From positions 487,751-551,750 of the forward strand of contig NZ_JACHEX010000001.1 in NCBI RefSeq assembly GCF_014201655.1: 64,000 nucleotides of DNA, read 5' to 3'. The position numbers and the translations under genes are program-made. Under the pieces are notes generated by a model. The model worked only from the letters and a program-made list of their open reading frames with translations, did not search any database and was not told where the DNA came from. The stretch comes from Thermosipho japonicus. Its GTDB lineage: Bacteria; Thermotogota; Thermotogae; Thermotogales; Fervidobacteriaceae. This document shows, piece by piece, positions 8,686 through 19,583 of this stretch; positions within the stretch are counted from its first letter, which is position 1; each line of letters begins with the position of its first letter.

Positions 8686-8723
8686 TAGTAACATAAGTTT
8701 CTAAAAAGAAAAGATTTTGTATC

Positions 8724-8758
8724 AACCCCGTACACAGTGTTGTGTATGGGGTTTTTTT
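8724..8758 (+). terminator. Intrinsic terminator/attenuator between rplL and rpoB
   Basis: A 13-bp stem (8724-8736 with 8741-8753, one G-T pair) with loop GTGT is followed by a T run. No strong promoter was found between it and rpoB, although a TATAAT stands at 8770-8775 without a convincing -35. It is therefore best read as a partial terminator that sets the ratio of ribosomal protein to RNA polymerase. Confidence 0.85.
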
Positions 8759-8819
8759 GTGTTTTAATATATAATTGGTGTAATATTCCCCCCTAAATTT
8801 TTCTAACTGAGGTGATAGG

Positions 8820-11800
8820 ATGAAAGAGATTAAAAGTGGAAAAAGGACCCGTTTTTCTTTTGGAAGGGTCCAGGCACCTATCCCAGTTCCCAACCTCGTG
8901 GAAATTCAAACAAAATCTTACCAGGATTTCCTCGAGAATGGGATACTAAAAGTACTTAAAAAGTTCTCCCCTATAACATCTTCCAAATCAGATTTGAGAA
9001 AGGAAAAGGGATTCTCCCTTGAGTTTGTTTCTGTACGTGTTGGTGAACCACAAAATACTGTTCAAGAATGTAAAGAAAGGCTTTTAACTTACACAGTTCC
9101 AGTATATACAACAGTTCGTATTACAGATAACAGCACAAATGAAATGATAGAAGAAGAAGCTTTCTTGGGGTACTTACCTTACATGACTCCAAGAACAACT
9201 TTCATAATTAACGGTGCTGAAAGAGTTGTCGTTAACCAGCTAGTAAGAAGCCCTGGTATATATTTTGTGGAAGAACCAAGAAAAACAAGTGGAACTCGTC
9301 CAATCTATGTTGCTCATTTCTTGCCAGTAAGGGGAGCATGGCTTGAAATATTGTTAAACCTTAACGATGAAGTATTTTATGCAAGAATTGACAGAAAAAG
9401 AAGAGTAAATCTTTTCTTACTGCTCAAGGCACTAGGATATAGTGATGATTTAAAACTATTATCACTCTTCCCACAATGGATTGATGTCGATGACGAATAC
9501 ACATTAATGCATTCTGAAGGCCTCATCGTACTTGAAGATGTTAAAACAAAAAGTGGTGAATTAATAGCAAAACGCGGTGATGTTATAACTCAAGGATTAA
9601 TTGAAAAACTTGCAAATTCTGAAATTGAAAAGATTAAAGTAGCTCACAGATATGCTGTAAATACTTTAGAAAAACTTAAACACACTTATGGAGATGACGT
9701 AGAAGAAAACAGAGCATATATTGAAATCTTTAGAAAATTAAGACCTGGTGAACTCCCAAGGATAAATGCTGCAAAAATATTCTTAAATAATCTTTACTTT
9801 AACGAAGAAAGATTCGAACTTTCTGAAGTTGGTCGTTTCAAAATGAATAACAGACTCGAAGAAGCATATAGAAAATACTTGATTGATGTAGAAGGAAAGT
9901 CACCTGAAGAAGTAGAAGGAGTAAAATATACAGAAAATTCCAATGTTTTAACCCCAATGGATATTGTTCTTGCATCAAGAAATTTAATTGAAATAGATAA
10001 ACATCCAGGAACAATGGATACAAAAGACCACCTTGGAAACAAAAGGGTTAGAACCGTTGGAGAACTTATTAGAATTGAATTTGAAAGGGCATTTTCAAAA
10101 GCCGTTTTCATGATCCAAGAAAAACTTGCCACATATACTTCTCTTGATAAAATATCAGTCCAGAGCCTCATTAATGTTAGATCAATTATCGCAACTATAA
10201 ATTCATTCTTTGCAACAAACCCTCTTTCACAATTTATGGATCAGACAAACCCTCTTGCAGAACTTACACACAAGAGAAGGCTTACAGCAGTTGGTCCTGG
10301 TGGATTAAAAAGAGAACGTGCAAGATTTGAAGTTCGTGATGTTCACCACTCACACTATGGAAGAATGTGTCCAATTGAAACACCTGAAGGTGCAAATATA
10401 GGTCTTATCACATCACTTTCAGTATATTCAACAATTGATAAATATGGATTTTTGATAACACCTTATGTAAAGGTAGTAAAAGGAAAAGTAACAGACGAAA
10501 TTGTTTACCTTACAGCAGATGAAGAAGAAAATTACAAAATAGCTCCATCAACAACTCCCGTCGATGAAGAAGGAAACATCATACCCGAAAATGTTACAGT
10601 AAGATATGAGGAAAAAGTCTTGTACGTTAGTAAATATGATGTTCAATTTTTAGATGTTGCACCAAACCAAATTGTCAGTGTCTCTACATCACTAATTCCA
10701 TTCTTGGAACACGATGATGCTAACAGGGCTCTCATGGGTTCAAACATGCAAAGGCAAGGTGTTCCACTAATAGAAACAGAAGCTCCAAGGGTTGGAACAG
10801 GAATGGAATGGGAAGCTGCAAAATACTCCGGTACACTTGTCTTAGCAAAACACGATGGTATTGTTAAAAAAGTAGATGCTAATAAAATAATAATTCATAG
10901 AATAGATGAAACTGGAAAAGAAATGTATGATTCAATGGGAAATCCAGTTCTTGATACATACGAACTACTTAAATTTACAAGAACAAACCAAGATACATGT
11001 ATAAATCAGAGACCTATTGTTAATGTAGGAGAAGTTGTTAAAAAAGACGATCCAATAGCAGATGGTCCTGCAACAGATATGGGAGAACTTGCTTTAGGTA
11101 AAAACGTCCTTGTTGCATTTGTACCTTGGGAAGGTTATAACTTTGAAGATGCTATTCTTATAAGTGAAGAACTTCTTGAAAAAGAAACTTATACTTCAGT
11201 TCACATAGAAGTTTATGAAACAACGGCACGAGATACAAGACTTGGTCCTGAAGAAATTACACCAGATATACCAAATGTAAGTAAAGAAAAACTAAGAAAC
11301 CTGGATGAAGATGGAATTATAAGAATTGGAGCATATGTACAAGAAACAGATATATTGGTTGGTAAGGTTACACCAAAGAGTGAAAGTGATACAACCCCAG
11401 AAGAAAAAATCATTAGATCAGTCTTTGGTGAAAAAGGTAAAGAAGTAAAAGATTCATCACTAAGAGTTCCACACGGTATTGAAGGAAGAGTCATTGCAGT
11501 GCACGTATTTGATAAGGAAAAAGACGGGGACCTTGGACCAGGAGTCAATAAATTAATAAGGGTTTATGTTGCAATAAGAAAGCCACTTGAAGTTGGAGAT
11601 AAACTTGCAGGAAGACACGGTAACAAAGGTGTTGTATCAAAGATACTCCCAAAAGAAGACATGCCATTTTTACCAGACGGAACTCCTGTTCAAGTTGTAT
11701 TAAGTCCACTAGGTGTTCCATCTCGTATGAACGTAGGTCAAATTCTTGAAACAAGTTTGGGATGGCTTGCAATGCTTACAAATAAATGGTTTGCAACACC

Positions 11801-12338
11801 TGTATTTGATGGTGCAAAAGAAAAAGACATTCTCCCTGAACTTTATAAAGCAAGAAAGAAACTTGGACTTGAAGTTGGAGATGATGAAAACAATCCAACT
11901 GGAAAAGTTACTTTAAGAGATGGTAGAACGGGTCTTGAGTTTGATCACCCAATACTTGTCGGTTATATGTACGTAATGAAACTAATTCACATAGCAAGAG
12001 ATAAAATACATGCTAGATCAACTGGACCTTACTCATTAATTCACCAACAACCATTGGGTGGTAAGGCACAATTTGGTGGTCAAAGGTTTGGAGAAATGGA
12101 AGTTTGGGCGCTTGAAGCATATGGTGCCGCACATACATTGAATGAAATGCTTACAGTAAAGAGTGACGATATAATGGGAAGAAATGAAGTTTACAAGGCA
12201 ATAATGAAAGGTAAAAACATTCCTGAGCCTGGTCTTCCAGAAAGTTTCAAAGTGCTTGTAAGAGAATTAAGAGGAATCGCACTAGACGTCAGAGTATATG
12301 ACAGTGAAGGAAACGAAATAGACATCGAAAAGTTATAA
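8820..12338 (+). CDS. rpoB: DNA-directed RNA polymerase subunit beta
   Basis: The 1172-residue beta subunit builds one half of the catalytic cleft of RNA polymerase. Recognisable regions are [20 protein letters not shown] at the start, the rifampicin-region strings [19 protein letters not shown] and [18 protein letters not shown], then [19 protein letters not shown], the catalytic-region stretch [19 protein letters not shown], and [17 protein letters not shown] with [20 protein letters not shown] at the C terminus. All main motifs are intact. The rifampicin pocket carries the residues usually seen in sensitive enzymes (Q, D, H, S/R positions), although drug response cannot be judged from this alone. 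Start: ATG after GAGGTGATAGG. rpoC follows 19 bp downstream with its own ribosome site. Confidence 0.98.
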   Translation: MKEIKSGKRTRFSFGRVQAPIPVPNLVEIQTKSYQDFLENGILKVLKKFSPITSSKSDLRKEKGFSLEFVSVRVGEPQNTVQECKERLLTYTVPVYTTVRITDNSTNEMIEEEAFLGYLPYMTPRTTFIINGAERVVVNQLVRSPGIYFVEEPRKTSGTRPIYVAHFLPVRGAWLEILLNLNDEVFYARIDRKRRVNLFLLLKALGYSDDLKLLSLFPQWIDVDDEYTLMHSEGLIVLEDVKTKSGELIAKRGDVITQGLIEKLANSEIEKIKVAHRYAVNTLEKLKHTYGDDVEENRAYIEIFRKLRPGELPRINAAKIFLNNLYFNEERFELSEVGRFKMNNRLEEAYRKYLIDVEGKSPEEVEGVKYTENSNVLTPMDIVLASRNLIEIDKHPGTMDTKDHLGNKRVRTVGELIRIEFERAFSKAVFMIQEKLATYTSLDKISVQSLINVRSIIATINSFFATNPLSQFMDQTNPLAELTHKRRLTAVGPGGLKRERARFEVRDVHHSHYGRMCPIETPEGANIGLITSLSVYSTIDKYGFLITPYVKVVKGKVTDEIVYLTADEEENYKIAPSTTPVDEEGNIIPENVTVRYEEKVLYVSKYDVQFLDVAPNQIVSVSTSLIPFLEHDDANRALMGSNMQRQGVPLIETEAPRVGTGMEWEAAKYSGTLVLAKHDGIVKKVDANKIIIHRIDETGKEMYDSMGNPVLDTYELLKFTRTNQDTCINQRPIVNVGEVVKKDDPIADGPATDMGELALGKNVLVAFVPWEGYNFEDAILISEELLEKETYTSVHIEVYETTARDTRLGPEEITPDIPNVSKEKLRNLDEDGIIRIGAYVQETDILVGKVTPKSESDTTPEEKIIRSVFGEKGKEVKDSSLRVPHGIEGRVIAVHVFDKEKDGDLGPGVNKLIRVYVAIRKPLEVGDKLAGRHGNKGVVSKILPKEDMPFLPDGTPVQVVLSPLGVPSRMNVGQILETSLGWLAMLTNKWFATPVFDGAKEKDILPELYKARKKLGLEVGDDENNPTGKVTLRDGRTGLEFDHPILVGYMYVMKLIHIARDKIHARSTGPYSLIHQQPLGGKAQFGGQRFGEMEVWALEAYGAAHTLNEMLTVKSDDIMGRNEVYKAIMKGKNIPEPGLPESFKVLVRELRGIALDVRVYDSEGNEIDIEKL

Positions 12339-12357
12339 TGCCCCATAAGGAGGGAAA

Positions 12358-15300
12358 ATGATGGGTTCAACTTTTAAGAGAAAAATTGCAAAAGTTACTG
12401 TCAAAGTTGCCTCACCCGAGGTAATTAGAAGCTGGTCAAGCGGTGAGGTAAAAAAACCTGAAACCATCAACTACAGAACATTCAAACCTGAAAAAGATGG
12501 TCTTTTCTGTGAAAAAATATTCGGTCCTACAAAGGACTACGAATGTGCTTGTGGAAAATATAAAGGCAAAAAATATGAAGGAACAGTTTGTGAAAGATGT
12601 GGAGTAAGGGTAGAGTCTAAGGAAGCTAGAAGAAGAAGAATGGGGCATATAGACTTAGTTGCACCCGTTGTACATGTTTGGTATCTAAAAAGCAGCCCAA
12701 GTATTTTATCTTCTCTTCTTGGAATACCTGCAAAGGAACTTGAAAACGTTGTTTACTATGGTGGAAAAAGAATCATTGAAAAAATATTGATTGTTACTGA
12801 TCCAAAAAATACAGACTTTATAAAAGGTTCACAATTATACCAAACAGAATATGAAATATACAGTCAAAAATTAGATTTTGAAGTAGTTCCAGGAGTTATA
12901 ATTAAATCTCCTTCAACTCCTGTTACTTCTTCCATTTCAGGTGAAGTAAAAATTAGACATGAGAAAACTCATACAGATAGAGAAATAACTTGGGTAGATG
13001 TAAGAAAAATATCAAGAGCAGAGCATAGACTATACACCGGAATGATTTTAAATGTTAAAAATGGCGATAAAGTAAATCAAGGTGATGAAATAGTCTCAGA
13101 AATGCAGATTGATCCAATATATGCTCCATTCGATGGAACAGTTGAAATAGATGAAATATCAGAATCAATTACCGTTAGGCCACTTTCAACAAGCAAAGAT
13201 ATTCCTGTTACATTTTCTTTACCATATGGAGTTAAACCTACCGTTTCAAACGGTGCAAAGGTAAAGAAAGGTGACCAATTAACAAATGGAACAGTACTTC
13301 CAGCAGTTGTAGCATCTGTAAGTGGTACTATAAGCTTTGGTAAAGATCTCAATGTAAGGCCAAGAGAAGATGGAAAATATGAAGTGCTCAAAAATGGAAC
13401 TTTATACGTAGAAAATGTTGTAGAAGAAAAACATTATCCACTATTTGAAGGTGCATTGGTATATGTAGAAGACGGTCAAGAAATTAATGAAGGTGATGTA
13501 ATTGCCGATAGATTCTTATTTGAAGATGAATATCTAACAATTGACGAATTTAAAATATTTGAGGAACATTACCCTGCAATGTTCACTGCAGAATCAGAAG
13601 TTGAAAATGACAGACCAATCGTTGTTATCACAAAAATTGACGATGAAGTATCAGTTGAAACAGGCTTAAAAATTGGTGATATTATTACCGATGATCAATA
13701 TTGGGCATATAGAGTTCTCTATGGAGAAAAGATTGAAGCAGATTCAGGTGCTGCCGCAATTAAAAAATTACTTCAAAACTTGGATCTTGAAAAACTAAAA
13801 GCAGAAATTGAAGCAGAACTCAAAAAAGTTTCAAAAAGCAGCGGTAGAGCTAAAAAATTACTAAGAAGATTAAAAATAGTTAAGGATCTTCTAAAAAGTG
13901 AAACAAAACCAGAATGGATGGTTCTTGAGGCAATACCTGTTGTTCCACCTGATATAAGACCAATGATACAGGTTGAAGGTGGAAGATTTGCAACGACCGA
14001 CCTTAACGACCTTTATAGGCGCGTTATTAACAGAAACAACAGGCTTAAAAAACTATATGAAATGAATTCACCAGAGATAATAATAAAGAATGAAAAGAGA
14101 ATGCTCCAAGAAGCAGTTGACAGCTTAATATACAACGGAAGAATGGGTAAAGCAGTCACGGATAGAAATGGAAGACCATTAAAATCATTAACCGACCTAT
14201 TAAAAGGGAAAAAGGGAAGGTTTAGAAGAAACCTACTTGGTAAACGTGTGGATTACTCCGGTCGTGCAGTTATTGTTGTTGGTCCTCACCTTAAAATACA
14301 CGAATGTGGTCTTCCAAAGAAAATGGCTATGGAATTATTCAAGCCATTTGTTCTTGCAGAGCTTTTGAATAAAGACGATGAAACAAGCAAAACTGCAAGA
14401 AAGATGAAAAAGGCAATAATTGAAAAAGAATTGCCACAAGCATATGAAGTACTTGAAGAAATAATTAAAGGACACCCAGTTCTTTTAAACAGAGCTCCAA
14501 CATTGCACAGAATGTCGCTTCAAGCATTTGAACCAAGACTTATTGAAGGTAATGCAATACAACTTCACCCATTAGTCTGTCCTCCATTTAATGCGGACTT
14601 TGACGGTGACCAAATGGCAGTTCACGTACCACTTTCTGCTGCAGCGCAAGCTGAAGCAAAGTTCTTAATGCTTTCAAGATACAATATAATATCACCTGCA
14701 CATGGAAAGCCAATATCCATGCCAGGTAAAGATATAGTTGCAGGTGTTTACTATTTAACAATGGTAGACAAAAACTTTGATAACGTAAAGGAAAAAGATA
14801 TAAAATGGAAATTCTCTTCAATAGAAGAGGCAGGACTTGCATATGAATTTGGATATATAACACTTCATGATCCAATCCTTGTAAAAGTTGATGATAAAGT
14901 AATTAAAACCACATACGGAAGATTAATCTTTGCAAGTATAGTTCCAGACGAATTTAAAGATTACAACAAAACATATGGTAAAGGTGCAATTAAAGACCTA
15001 GTTTACAATACATTCAAAAAATACGGTGTCGACAGAACAGCCGACCTTCTTGACGACATAAAAGATCTTGGATTCCACTATGCTACGATCTCAGGATTAA
15101 CTGTAAGTATTACAGACTTTTATATCTCTCCTGAAAGGGAGAAAATTATTGAACAAGCAAAAGCAAAAGTTAGTGAAATAGAAGAATTATTTGCAGAAGG
15201 GTTCCTATCTGACGAAGAAAGATACAGAGAAACTATTAAAATATGGGCTGATGCAACCGAAAAAGTTCAAGATGCAACATTTGAATACATAGGAAAAGAT

Positions 15301-17310
15301 CCATTTAACCCAATCTATATAATGGTTGATTCCGGTGCTAGAGGTAATAAAGACCAACTAAAACAACTTGCAGGTATGCGTGGTCTAATGGCTGATCCTT
15401 CTGGAAGAACTATTGAAATCCCAATTATTTCAAACTTTAGAGAAGGATTATCAGTGCTTGAATTCTTTATCAGTACACATGGTGCAAGAAAAGGTTCGGC
15501 AGATACTGCACTTAGAACAAGCTCTGCAGGATATCTTACAAGAAGACTTGTAGACGTTGCACAATCTGTAGTTGTTACAACAACCGACTGTGGAACACAC
15601 AACGGTGTTAGAGCAACTGTCCTAAAGAGCAGCGATGGTTTAACTGTTGAAAAACTTGAAGACTTCTTATTCGGTAGAGTTCTTGCAAAAGATGTATTTG
15701 ATCCAAAAACAAATAATGTTCTTGTAAATCCAGAAACGGGCAAACAATACACAAGAGATACAATGATCGATGATGATGATGCCAAGTTCTTAGGAAATTA
15801 TTCTGTAAGAATTCCAGTAGTAACTGAAGGCGAAATTGATCTAAGCAGTCCTGAACTTCCAGAAAACTATTGTGAACTCGCAGAAGATTTTGTATATGAC
15901 GATGTACACTATGAAGTTGGAACAGAAGTAAACTGGGATATAATTAGAAAAGCAACATCTGCAGGACTTTCAAAGTTGAAAGTAAAGATATATCCAGTCG
16001 TTGGAAAAGTATCAGTTGAGACAGTATTAAGCAGTAAAGATTCCAAACAACTTGTTGTTGATGAAGAATTAATAGAAGTTACAACCGCAAAAATCCTTGA
16101 AGAAAATAATGTTGAATCAGTACAAGTAAGACCAGAAATCATAGTTAGATCAGTTCTTACTTGTGAAGCAGAGCACGGCGTATGTTCAAAATGTTACGGT
16201 ATGGATCTTTCAAATCACCAGATTGTTGGTGTTGGTGAATCAGTTGGTGTTGTTGCTGCACAATCAATCGGTGAACCAGGTACGCAGCTAACAATGAGAA
16301 CATTCCACACAGGTGGTATCGCAACAACAGCAGATATTACACAAGGTCTTCCAAGAGCTGAAGAATTATTTGAAGCAAGAAAGAAACTTAAAGAACCTGA
16401 AGGCGTCTTTTCAAGAGTAAAAGGATATGTAAAAGATATAGTTGAAGACGAAACTGGTCAAAAGAAAGTTTATATAGAAGATGAAGCTGGTGACATTCAC
16501 GAATACGAAATTCCGATTAAAGTTAAAGTTGCGGTTAATAAGGGACAAAAGGTACTTCCAGGGCAATCCCTATCAACTGGAGCAATTAGACCAAGAAAGA
16601 TTCTTGAAACACTTGATGTTGATGCTACTGCATTGTACCTGTTAAAGGAAATCAAGAAAGTTTACGTAGAACAAGGTGTTGATATTCACGATAAACACTT
16701 TGAAATTATAATAAAACAGATGCTTGATAAAGTTGAAGTAGTAGATCCAGGTGATACAGATTATCTACCTGGTGATTTGGTAAGACTTGAAACGGTAAAA
16801 AGGATTAATAAAGAAATTCTAGAATCTAACGTACAAGTTGATTCAAACAGAAAACGTGTTATAGGAAAAGAATTACATCATCATCTGATCGCAGAAGATG
16901 AAAATGGACAAATAGTAGAAATTGCAAAAGAAGGTGAAGAGGTAACAGAAGAAATTTTAGAAAAAGCTATAAAACTTGGAATTAAAGACCTAATAGTGAA
17001 AAACGGTGAGGGAGAAATTGTTACATATCAAATTCTTCCAAAAGAACCAATTAAATACAGAAGAAGATTGCTCAGAATTACCAAGGCATCACTTGAACGT
17101 GTTGGTTGGTTAAGTGCAGCAAGTTTCCAACAAACACCACAAGTTCTTACCGAAGCAGCTATTGAAGGAGCAGAAGATCTATTACTTGGTTTAAAAGAAA
17201 ACGTCATTGTCGGACAATTGATACCAGCAGGAACAGGTCTTGATATGTTTGCAAACATTCAAATAGAAGAAACTCCAAGACTTGCGCAAGAAAAAGAAAA
17301 AATGGCTTAA
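12358..17310 (+). CDS. rpoC: DNA-directed RNA polymerase subunit beta-prime
   Basis: The 1650-residue beta-prime subunit carries the catalytic Mg site. An N-terminal zinc site is formed by Cys63, Cys65, Cys78 and Cys81. The catalytic loop NADFDGDQM lies near residues 744-752 (about 14590-14616). A second zinc region includes [13 protein letters not shown], and the trigger-loop region includes [18 protein letters not shown]. The subunit is far longer than the E. coli one because of an insertion at about residues 175-400, where three similar strings recur ([39 protein letters not shown]); these look like sandwich-barrel hybrid motifs, as known in Thermotoga, Thermus and Aquifex. Start: either ATG at 12358 or 12361 after GGAGGG. 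Confidence 0.98.
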   Translation: MMGSTFKRKIAKVTVKVASPEVIRSWSSGEVKKPETINYRTFKPEKDGLFCEKIFGPTKDYECACGKYKGKKYEGTVCERCGVRVESKEARRRRMGHIDLVAPVVHVWYLKSSPSILSSLLGIPAKELENVVYYGGKRIIEKILIVTDPKNTDFIKGSQLYQTEYEIYSQKLDFEVVPGVIIKSPSTPVTSSISGEVKIRHEKTHTDREITWVDVRKISRAEHRLYTGMILNVKNGDKVNQGDEIVSEMQIDPIYAPFDGTVEIDEISESITVRPLSTSKDIPVTFSLPYGVKPTVSNGAKVKKGDQLTNGTVLPAVVASVSGTISFGKDLNVRPREDGKYEVLKNGTLYVENVVEEKHYPLFEGALVYVEDGQEINEGDVIADRFLFEDEYLTIDEFKIFEEHYPAMFTAESEVENDRPIVVITKIDDEVSVETGLKIGDIITDDQYWAYRVLYGEKIEADSGAAAIKKLLQNLDLEKLKAEIEAELKKVSKSSGRAKKLLRRLKIVKDLLKSETKPEWMVLEAIPVVPPDIRPMIQVEGGRFATTDLNDLYRRVINRNNRLKKLYEMNSPEIIIKNEKRMLQEAVDSLIYNGRMGKAVTDRNGRPLKSLTDLLKGKKGRFRRNLLGKRVDYSGRAVIVVGPHLKIHECGLPKKMAMELFKPFVLAELLNKDDETSKTARKMKKAIIEKELPQAYEVLEEIIKGHPVLLNRAPTLHRMSLQAFEPRLIEGNAIQLHPLVCPPFNADFDGDQMAVHVPLSAAAQAEAKFLMLSRYNIISPAHGKPISMPGKDIVAGVYYLTMVDKNFDNVKEKDIKWKFSSIEEAGLAYEFGYITLHDPILVKVDDKVIKTTYGRLIFASIVPDEFKDYNKTYGKGAIKDLVYNTFKKYGVDRTADLLDDIKDLGFHYATISGLTVSITDFYISPEREKIIEQAKAKVSEIEELFAEGFLSDEERYRETIKIWADATEKVQDATFEYIGKDPFNPIYIMVDSGARGNKDQLKQLAGMRGLMADPSGRTIEIPIISNFREGLSVLEFFISTHGARKGSADTALRTSSAGYLTRRLVDVAQSVVVTTTDCGTHNGVRATVLKSSDGLTVEKLEDFLFGRVLAKDVFDPKTNNVLVNPETGKQYTRDTMIDDDDAKFLGNYSVRIPVVTEGEIDLSSPELPENYCELAEDFVYDDVHYEVGTEVNWDIIRKATSAGLSKLKVKIYPVVGKVSVETVLSSKDSKQLVVDEELIEVTTAKILEENNVESVQVRPEIIVRSVLTCEAEHGVCSKCYGMDLSNHQIVGVGESVGVVAAQSIGEPGTQLTMRTFHTGGIATTADITQGLPRAEELFEARKKLKEPEGVFSRVKGYVKDIVEDETGQKKVYIEDEAGDIHEYEIPIKVKVAVNKGQKVLPGQSLSTGAIRPRKILETLDVDATALYLLKEIKKVYVEQGVDIHDKHFEIIIKQMLDKVEVVDPGDTDYLPGDLVRLETVKRINKEILESNVQVDSNRKRVIGKELHHHLIAEDENGQIVEIAKEGEEVTEEILEKAIKLGIKDLIVKNGEGEIVTYQILPKEPIKYRRRLLRITKASLERVGWLSAASFQQTPQVLTEAAIEGAEDLLLGLKENVIVGQLIPAGTGLDMFANIQIEETPRLAQEKEKMA

Positions 17311-17325
17311 TAACCAATAATAGAG

Positions 17326-17363
17326 ATAACCCCCCTCAAAAATTGAGGGGGGTTATTTGTTTG
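17326..17363 (+). terminator. Terminator of the rplJL-rpoBC operon
   Basis: A GC-rich 13-bp stem (17326-17338 with 17344-17356) is followed by TTGTTTG. The T tract is broken but the stem is strong. Confidence 0.85.
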
Positions 17364-17386
17364 AAATGCGAACTATATGTTATAAT
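17357..17386 (+). promoter_or_regulatory. Promoter of the amidohydrolase gene
   Basis: TATAAT (17381-17386) has an extended -10 (TGT before it), with TTGTTT (17357-17362) 18 bp upstream. The -35 box overlaps the tail of the rpoC terminator. Confidence 0.6.
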
Positions 17387-17409
17387 TTACTTTACAGGGG
17401 GTGAATGGT

Positions 17410-18549
17410 ATGATATTGATAAAAAACGGAACAATTTATCCAATTACAAGAAGTCCATTTAAAGGAGATATTTTAATTGAAAATGGACAAATTAAAAAAA
17501 TTGGAGAAAACATCGAAGAAAAAGGAACAGAGGTTATTGATGCAACTGGTAAATACATCTTCCCAGGGTTTATTGATGCACACTCACATATAGGTGTTTT
17601 TGAAGAAGGAGTAGGTGAATTTTATTACCAAGACGGAAACGAATATTCAAATCCACTTACACCTCATGTAAGAGCATTAGATGCATTTTATCCTGGTGAT
17701 AAGGCAATAAAGAGGGCTTTGTCCGGCGGTGTAACAACTGTAATGGTTGTACCAGGCAGTGCAAATCCAATTGGTGGACAGGGATTTATTCTCAAATTCA
17801 AATCCGATATTGTTGATGAAATGGTTATAAGGCAACCAGCAGGGCTTAAAATGGCCTTTGGGGAAAACCCAAAGAGAGTTTATGGTTCTCAAAACAAAAC
17901 ACCAATGACAAGGCTTGGAGTTGCAGCAGTTATTAGAGAATATTTTACCAAGGTAAAAGATTATATGAGAAGAAGACAAGAAGATCCAAAAACTCCAATT
18001 GATTTTACTCTCGAGATTGGCGTAAAAGTTTTAAAGAAGGAAATTCCAGCTAGATGTCATGCTCATAGAACTGACGATATTGTTACAGCCATAAGGATTG
18101 CCGAAGAATTTAATTTTGACTTAGTTATTGAGCACGCAACAGAAGGCTATAAAATAGCTGATTTTCTAAAGAAAAAGAAAATCCCCGTTGTTTTGGGTCC
18201 ATTATTTGGTTTTAGAACAAAGCTTGAATTAACAGATATGACATACGAGGCAATTAAAATTATTAATGAAAAAGGAATTCTGGCAGCTTTAATGTGTGAT
18301 CACCCAGTAATACACCTTGAACATGCTAATATTCAAGCTGCAACAGCATTAAGATATGGTGCAAAAGAAGAAGATCTATTAAAAATGCTTACAATAAATC
18401 CTGCTAAGATATTAAAAATTGACGATAGAGTAGGCTCAATCGAAGAAGGAAAAGATGCAGATATAGTTATCTGGAACACACATCCATTTGACTTTAAAGC
18501 TAAAGCAGAAAAGGTATTTATTGAAGGAAAATTAGTATACAGCGACTAA
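17410..18549 (+). CDS. Metal-dependent amidohydrolase (imidazolonepropionase/dihydroorotase superfamily)
   Basis: A 379-residue cytoplasmic hydrolase of the amidohydrolase superfamily, which cuts C-N bonds in rings or amides with one or two metal ions. The opening ILIKNGTIYPI with ILIENGQIKKIGENI is the small beta domain, and PGFIDAHSHIG supplies the first metal pair (His58, His60). Further metal or catalytic residues are seen in RCHAHRTDDI, VIEHATEGY and LMCDHPVI. The C-terminal ILKIDDRVGSIEEGKDADIV closes the beta domain. Substrate is not identifiable; peptidase-like and cyclic-imide-like members look similar. The ATG at 17410 follows GGGGGTGA at good distance; the GTG at 17401 lies inside that site. 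The gene is alone between a promoter and a terminator. Confidence 0.83.
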   Translation: MILIKNGTIYPITRSPFKGDILIENGQIKKIGENIEEKGTEVIDATGKYIFPGFIDAHSHIGVFEEGVGEFYYQDGNEYSNPLTPHVRALDAFYPGDKAIKRALSGGVTTVMVVPGSANPIGGQGFILKFKSDIVDEMVIRQPAGLKMAFGENPKRVYGSQNKTPMTRLGVAAVIREYFTKVKDYMRRRQEDPKTPIDFTLEIGVKVLKKEIPARCHAHRTDDIVTAIRIAEEFNFDLVIEHATEGYKIADFLKKKKIPVVLGPLFGFRTKLELTDMTYEAIKIINEKGILAALMCDHPVIHLEHANIQAATALRYGAKEEDLLKMLTINPAKILKIDDRVGSIEEGKDADIVIWNTHPFDFKAKAEKVFIEGKLVYSD

Positions 18550-18570
18550 ACAGTTAAAAATAACTTTAAA

Positions 18571-18602
18571 ATCAGCAGCCTTTTTAGGCTGCTGATTTTT
18601 TA
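18571..18602 (+). terminator. Terminator of the amidohydrolase gene
   Basis: A perfect 10-bp stem (18571-18580 with 18587-18596) with a 6-nt loop runs into a T tract. Confidence 0.93.
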
Positions 18603-18637
18603 TGTCACTGATTTAAAAAAGAAATACGGTTTTGTTG

Positions 18638-18643
18638 TATAAT
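18638..18643 (+). promoter_or_regulatory. Likely -10 box before the sugar kinase
   Basis: TATAAT is found 33 bp before the kinase start; the best upstream element (TTTAAA, 18612-18617) is 20 bp away, longer than usual, so only the -10 is called. Confidence 0.4.
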
Positions 18644-18675
18644 AATATTAATATATAAATATAGGAGGAACAAAA

Positions 18676-19578
18676 ATGATATTGTTTGTTGGCGAATTAC
18701 TTGCAGACATGATTGCTGAAGAATCATTTGACACAGCCGAGTACTTTGAAATGAAAGTTGGAGGATCTCCAGGTAATATAGCCTCTTATCTATCCCAATT
18801 AGGAGTTACAACACGAATATTATCTAGAGTTGGAAACGATATTATCGGAAAAAGGATTATAAATAAACTAAGACAAAAAGGTGTAGATACCAGCTACATT
18901 CAAATAGATAAAGAATACGGAACAACTCTTGTTTTCGTTCAAAAAACAAAAGATACCCCAGATTTTTTTGTTTTAAGAGGTGCAGATAGATTTATTAATC
19001 TACCTGATAATGATATATTTAATGGAATTAAAATACTCCATTTAAGTTGTTGGACTATTTCATACGATGACTTATTTAAAAAAATAGTTTCAATTTTAGA
19101 CGAGGCTATTAAAAATAGAATCTTAATCGGTTTTGATCCAAATTGCAGGGATAAAATCTTCAAATGTGGAAAAGTAGATAAAGAAAAAGTAAAATTTATT
19201 TTGAAACATACTAACTTTTGCAAGCCCTCGCTCGATGATGGCGTAGCTATATTTGGCGAAAAAGATTATTCTCTTGAAGATACCATAAAATATTACATAG
19301 ATAAATTTCATGACTTAGGCGTTAAAAATATAGCATTAACTGCAGGAAAACATGGGGCATATATTTTTGATGGAAAAGATGTAATACATATTCCAAGTAA
19401 TGCAAAAAAAGTTGTTGATGCAACTGGTGCAGGTGATGGTTTCTGGGCTGGCTTGTACTACGGAATATTAAATGGAAAGAATTTTGTAGAGTCTTGTAAA
19501 ATGGGGAGTAAAGTTTCAGTTCATATTCTTAAGTTTGTTGGTGCTGATGTAGAGTTAAATAATAAAATATGGGAGTGA
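18676..19578 (+). CDS. PfkB-family carbohydrate kinase (fructokinase-like)
   Basis: This 300-residue ribokinase-fold enzyme phosphorylates a sugar with ATP; fructose is the most likely substrate. The N terminus carries the substrate-side VGGSPGNIASYLSQLG motif and GNDIIGKR. GFDPNCRDKIF is typical of fructokinases, and the C-terminal DATGAGDGFWAGLYYGIL holds the anion hole and the catalytic base Asp254. Start: ATG after AGGAGG. The stop overlaps the region that carries the ribosome site for the next gene, a sucrose-phosphate-synthase-like transferase. The pair suggests fructose-6-phosphate formation linked to sucrose or a related disaccharide (inference). Confidence 0.85.
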   Translation: MILFVGELLADMIAEESFDTAEYFEMKVGGSPGNIASYLSQLGVTTRILSRVGNDIIGKRIINKLRQKGVDTSYIQIDKEYGTTLVFVQKTKDTPDFFVLRGADRFINLPDNDIFNGIKILHLSCWTISYDDLFKKIVSILDEAIKNRILIGFDPNCRDKIFKCGKVDKEKVKFILKHTNFCKPSLDDGVAIFGEKDYSLEDTIKYYIDKFHDLGVKNIALTAGKHGAYIFDGKDVIHIPSNAKKVVDATGAGDGFWAGLYYGILNGKNFVESCKMGSKVSVHILKFVGADVELNNKIWE

Positions 19579-19583
19579 TGTCG

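Noticed and set aside
8277-8735. Long minus-strand frame over rplL
   Set aside because: It is the reverse image of the Ala/Glu-rich rplL; it has no ribosome site and low-complexity Ser/Ala/Phe content.
8770-8775. A separate rpoBC promoter at TATAAT
   Set aside because: No acceptable -35 at 15-19 bp; readthrough from the rplJ promoter explains expression.
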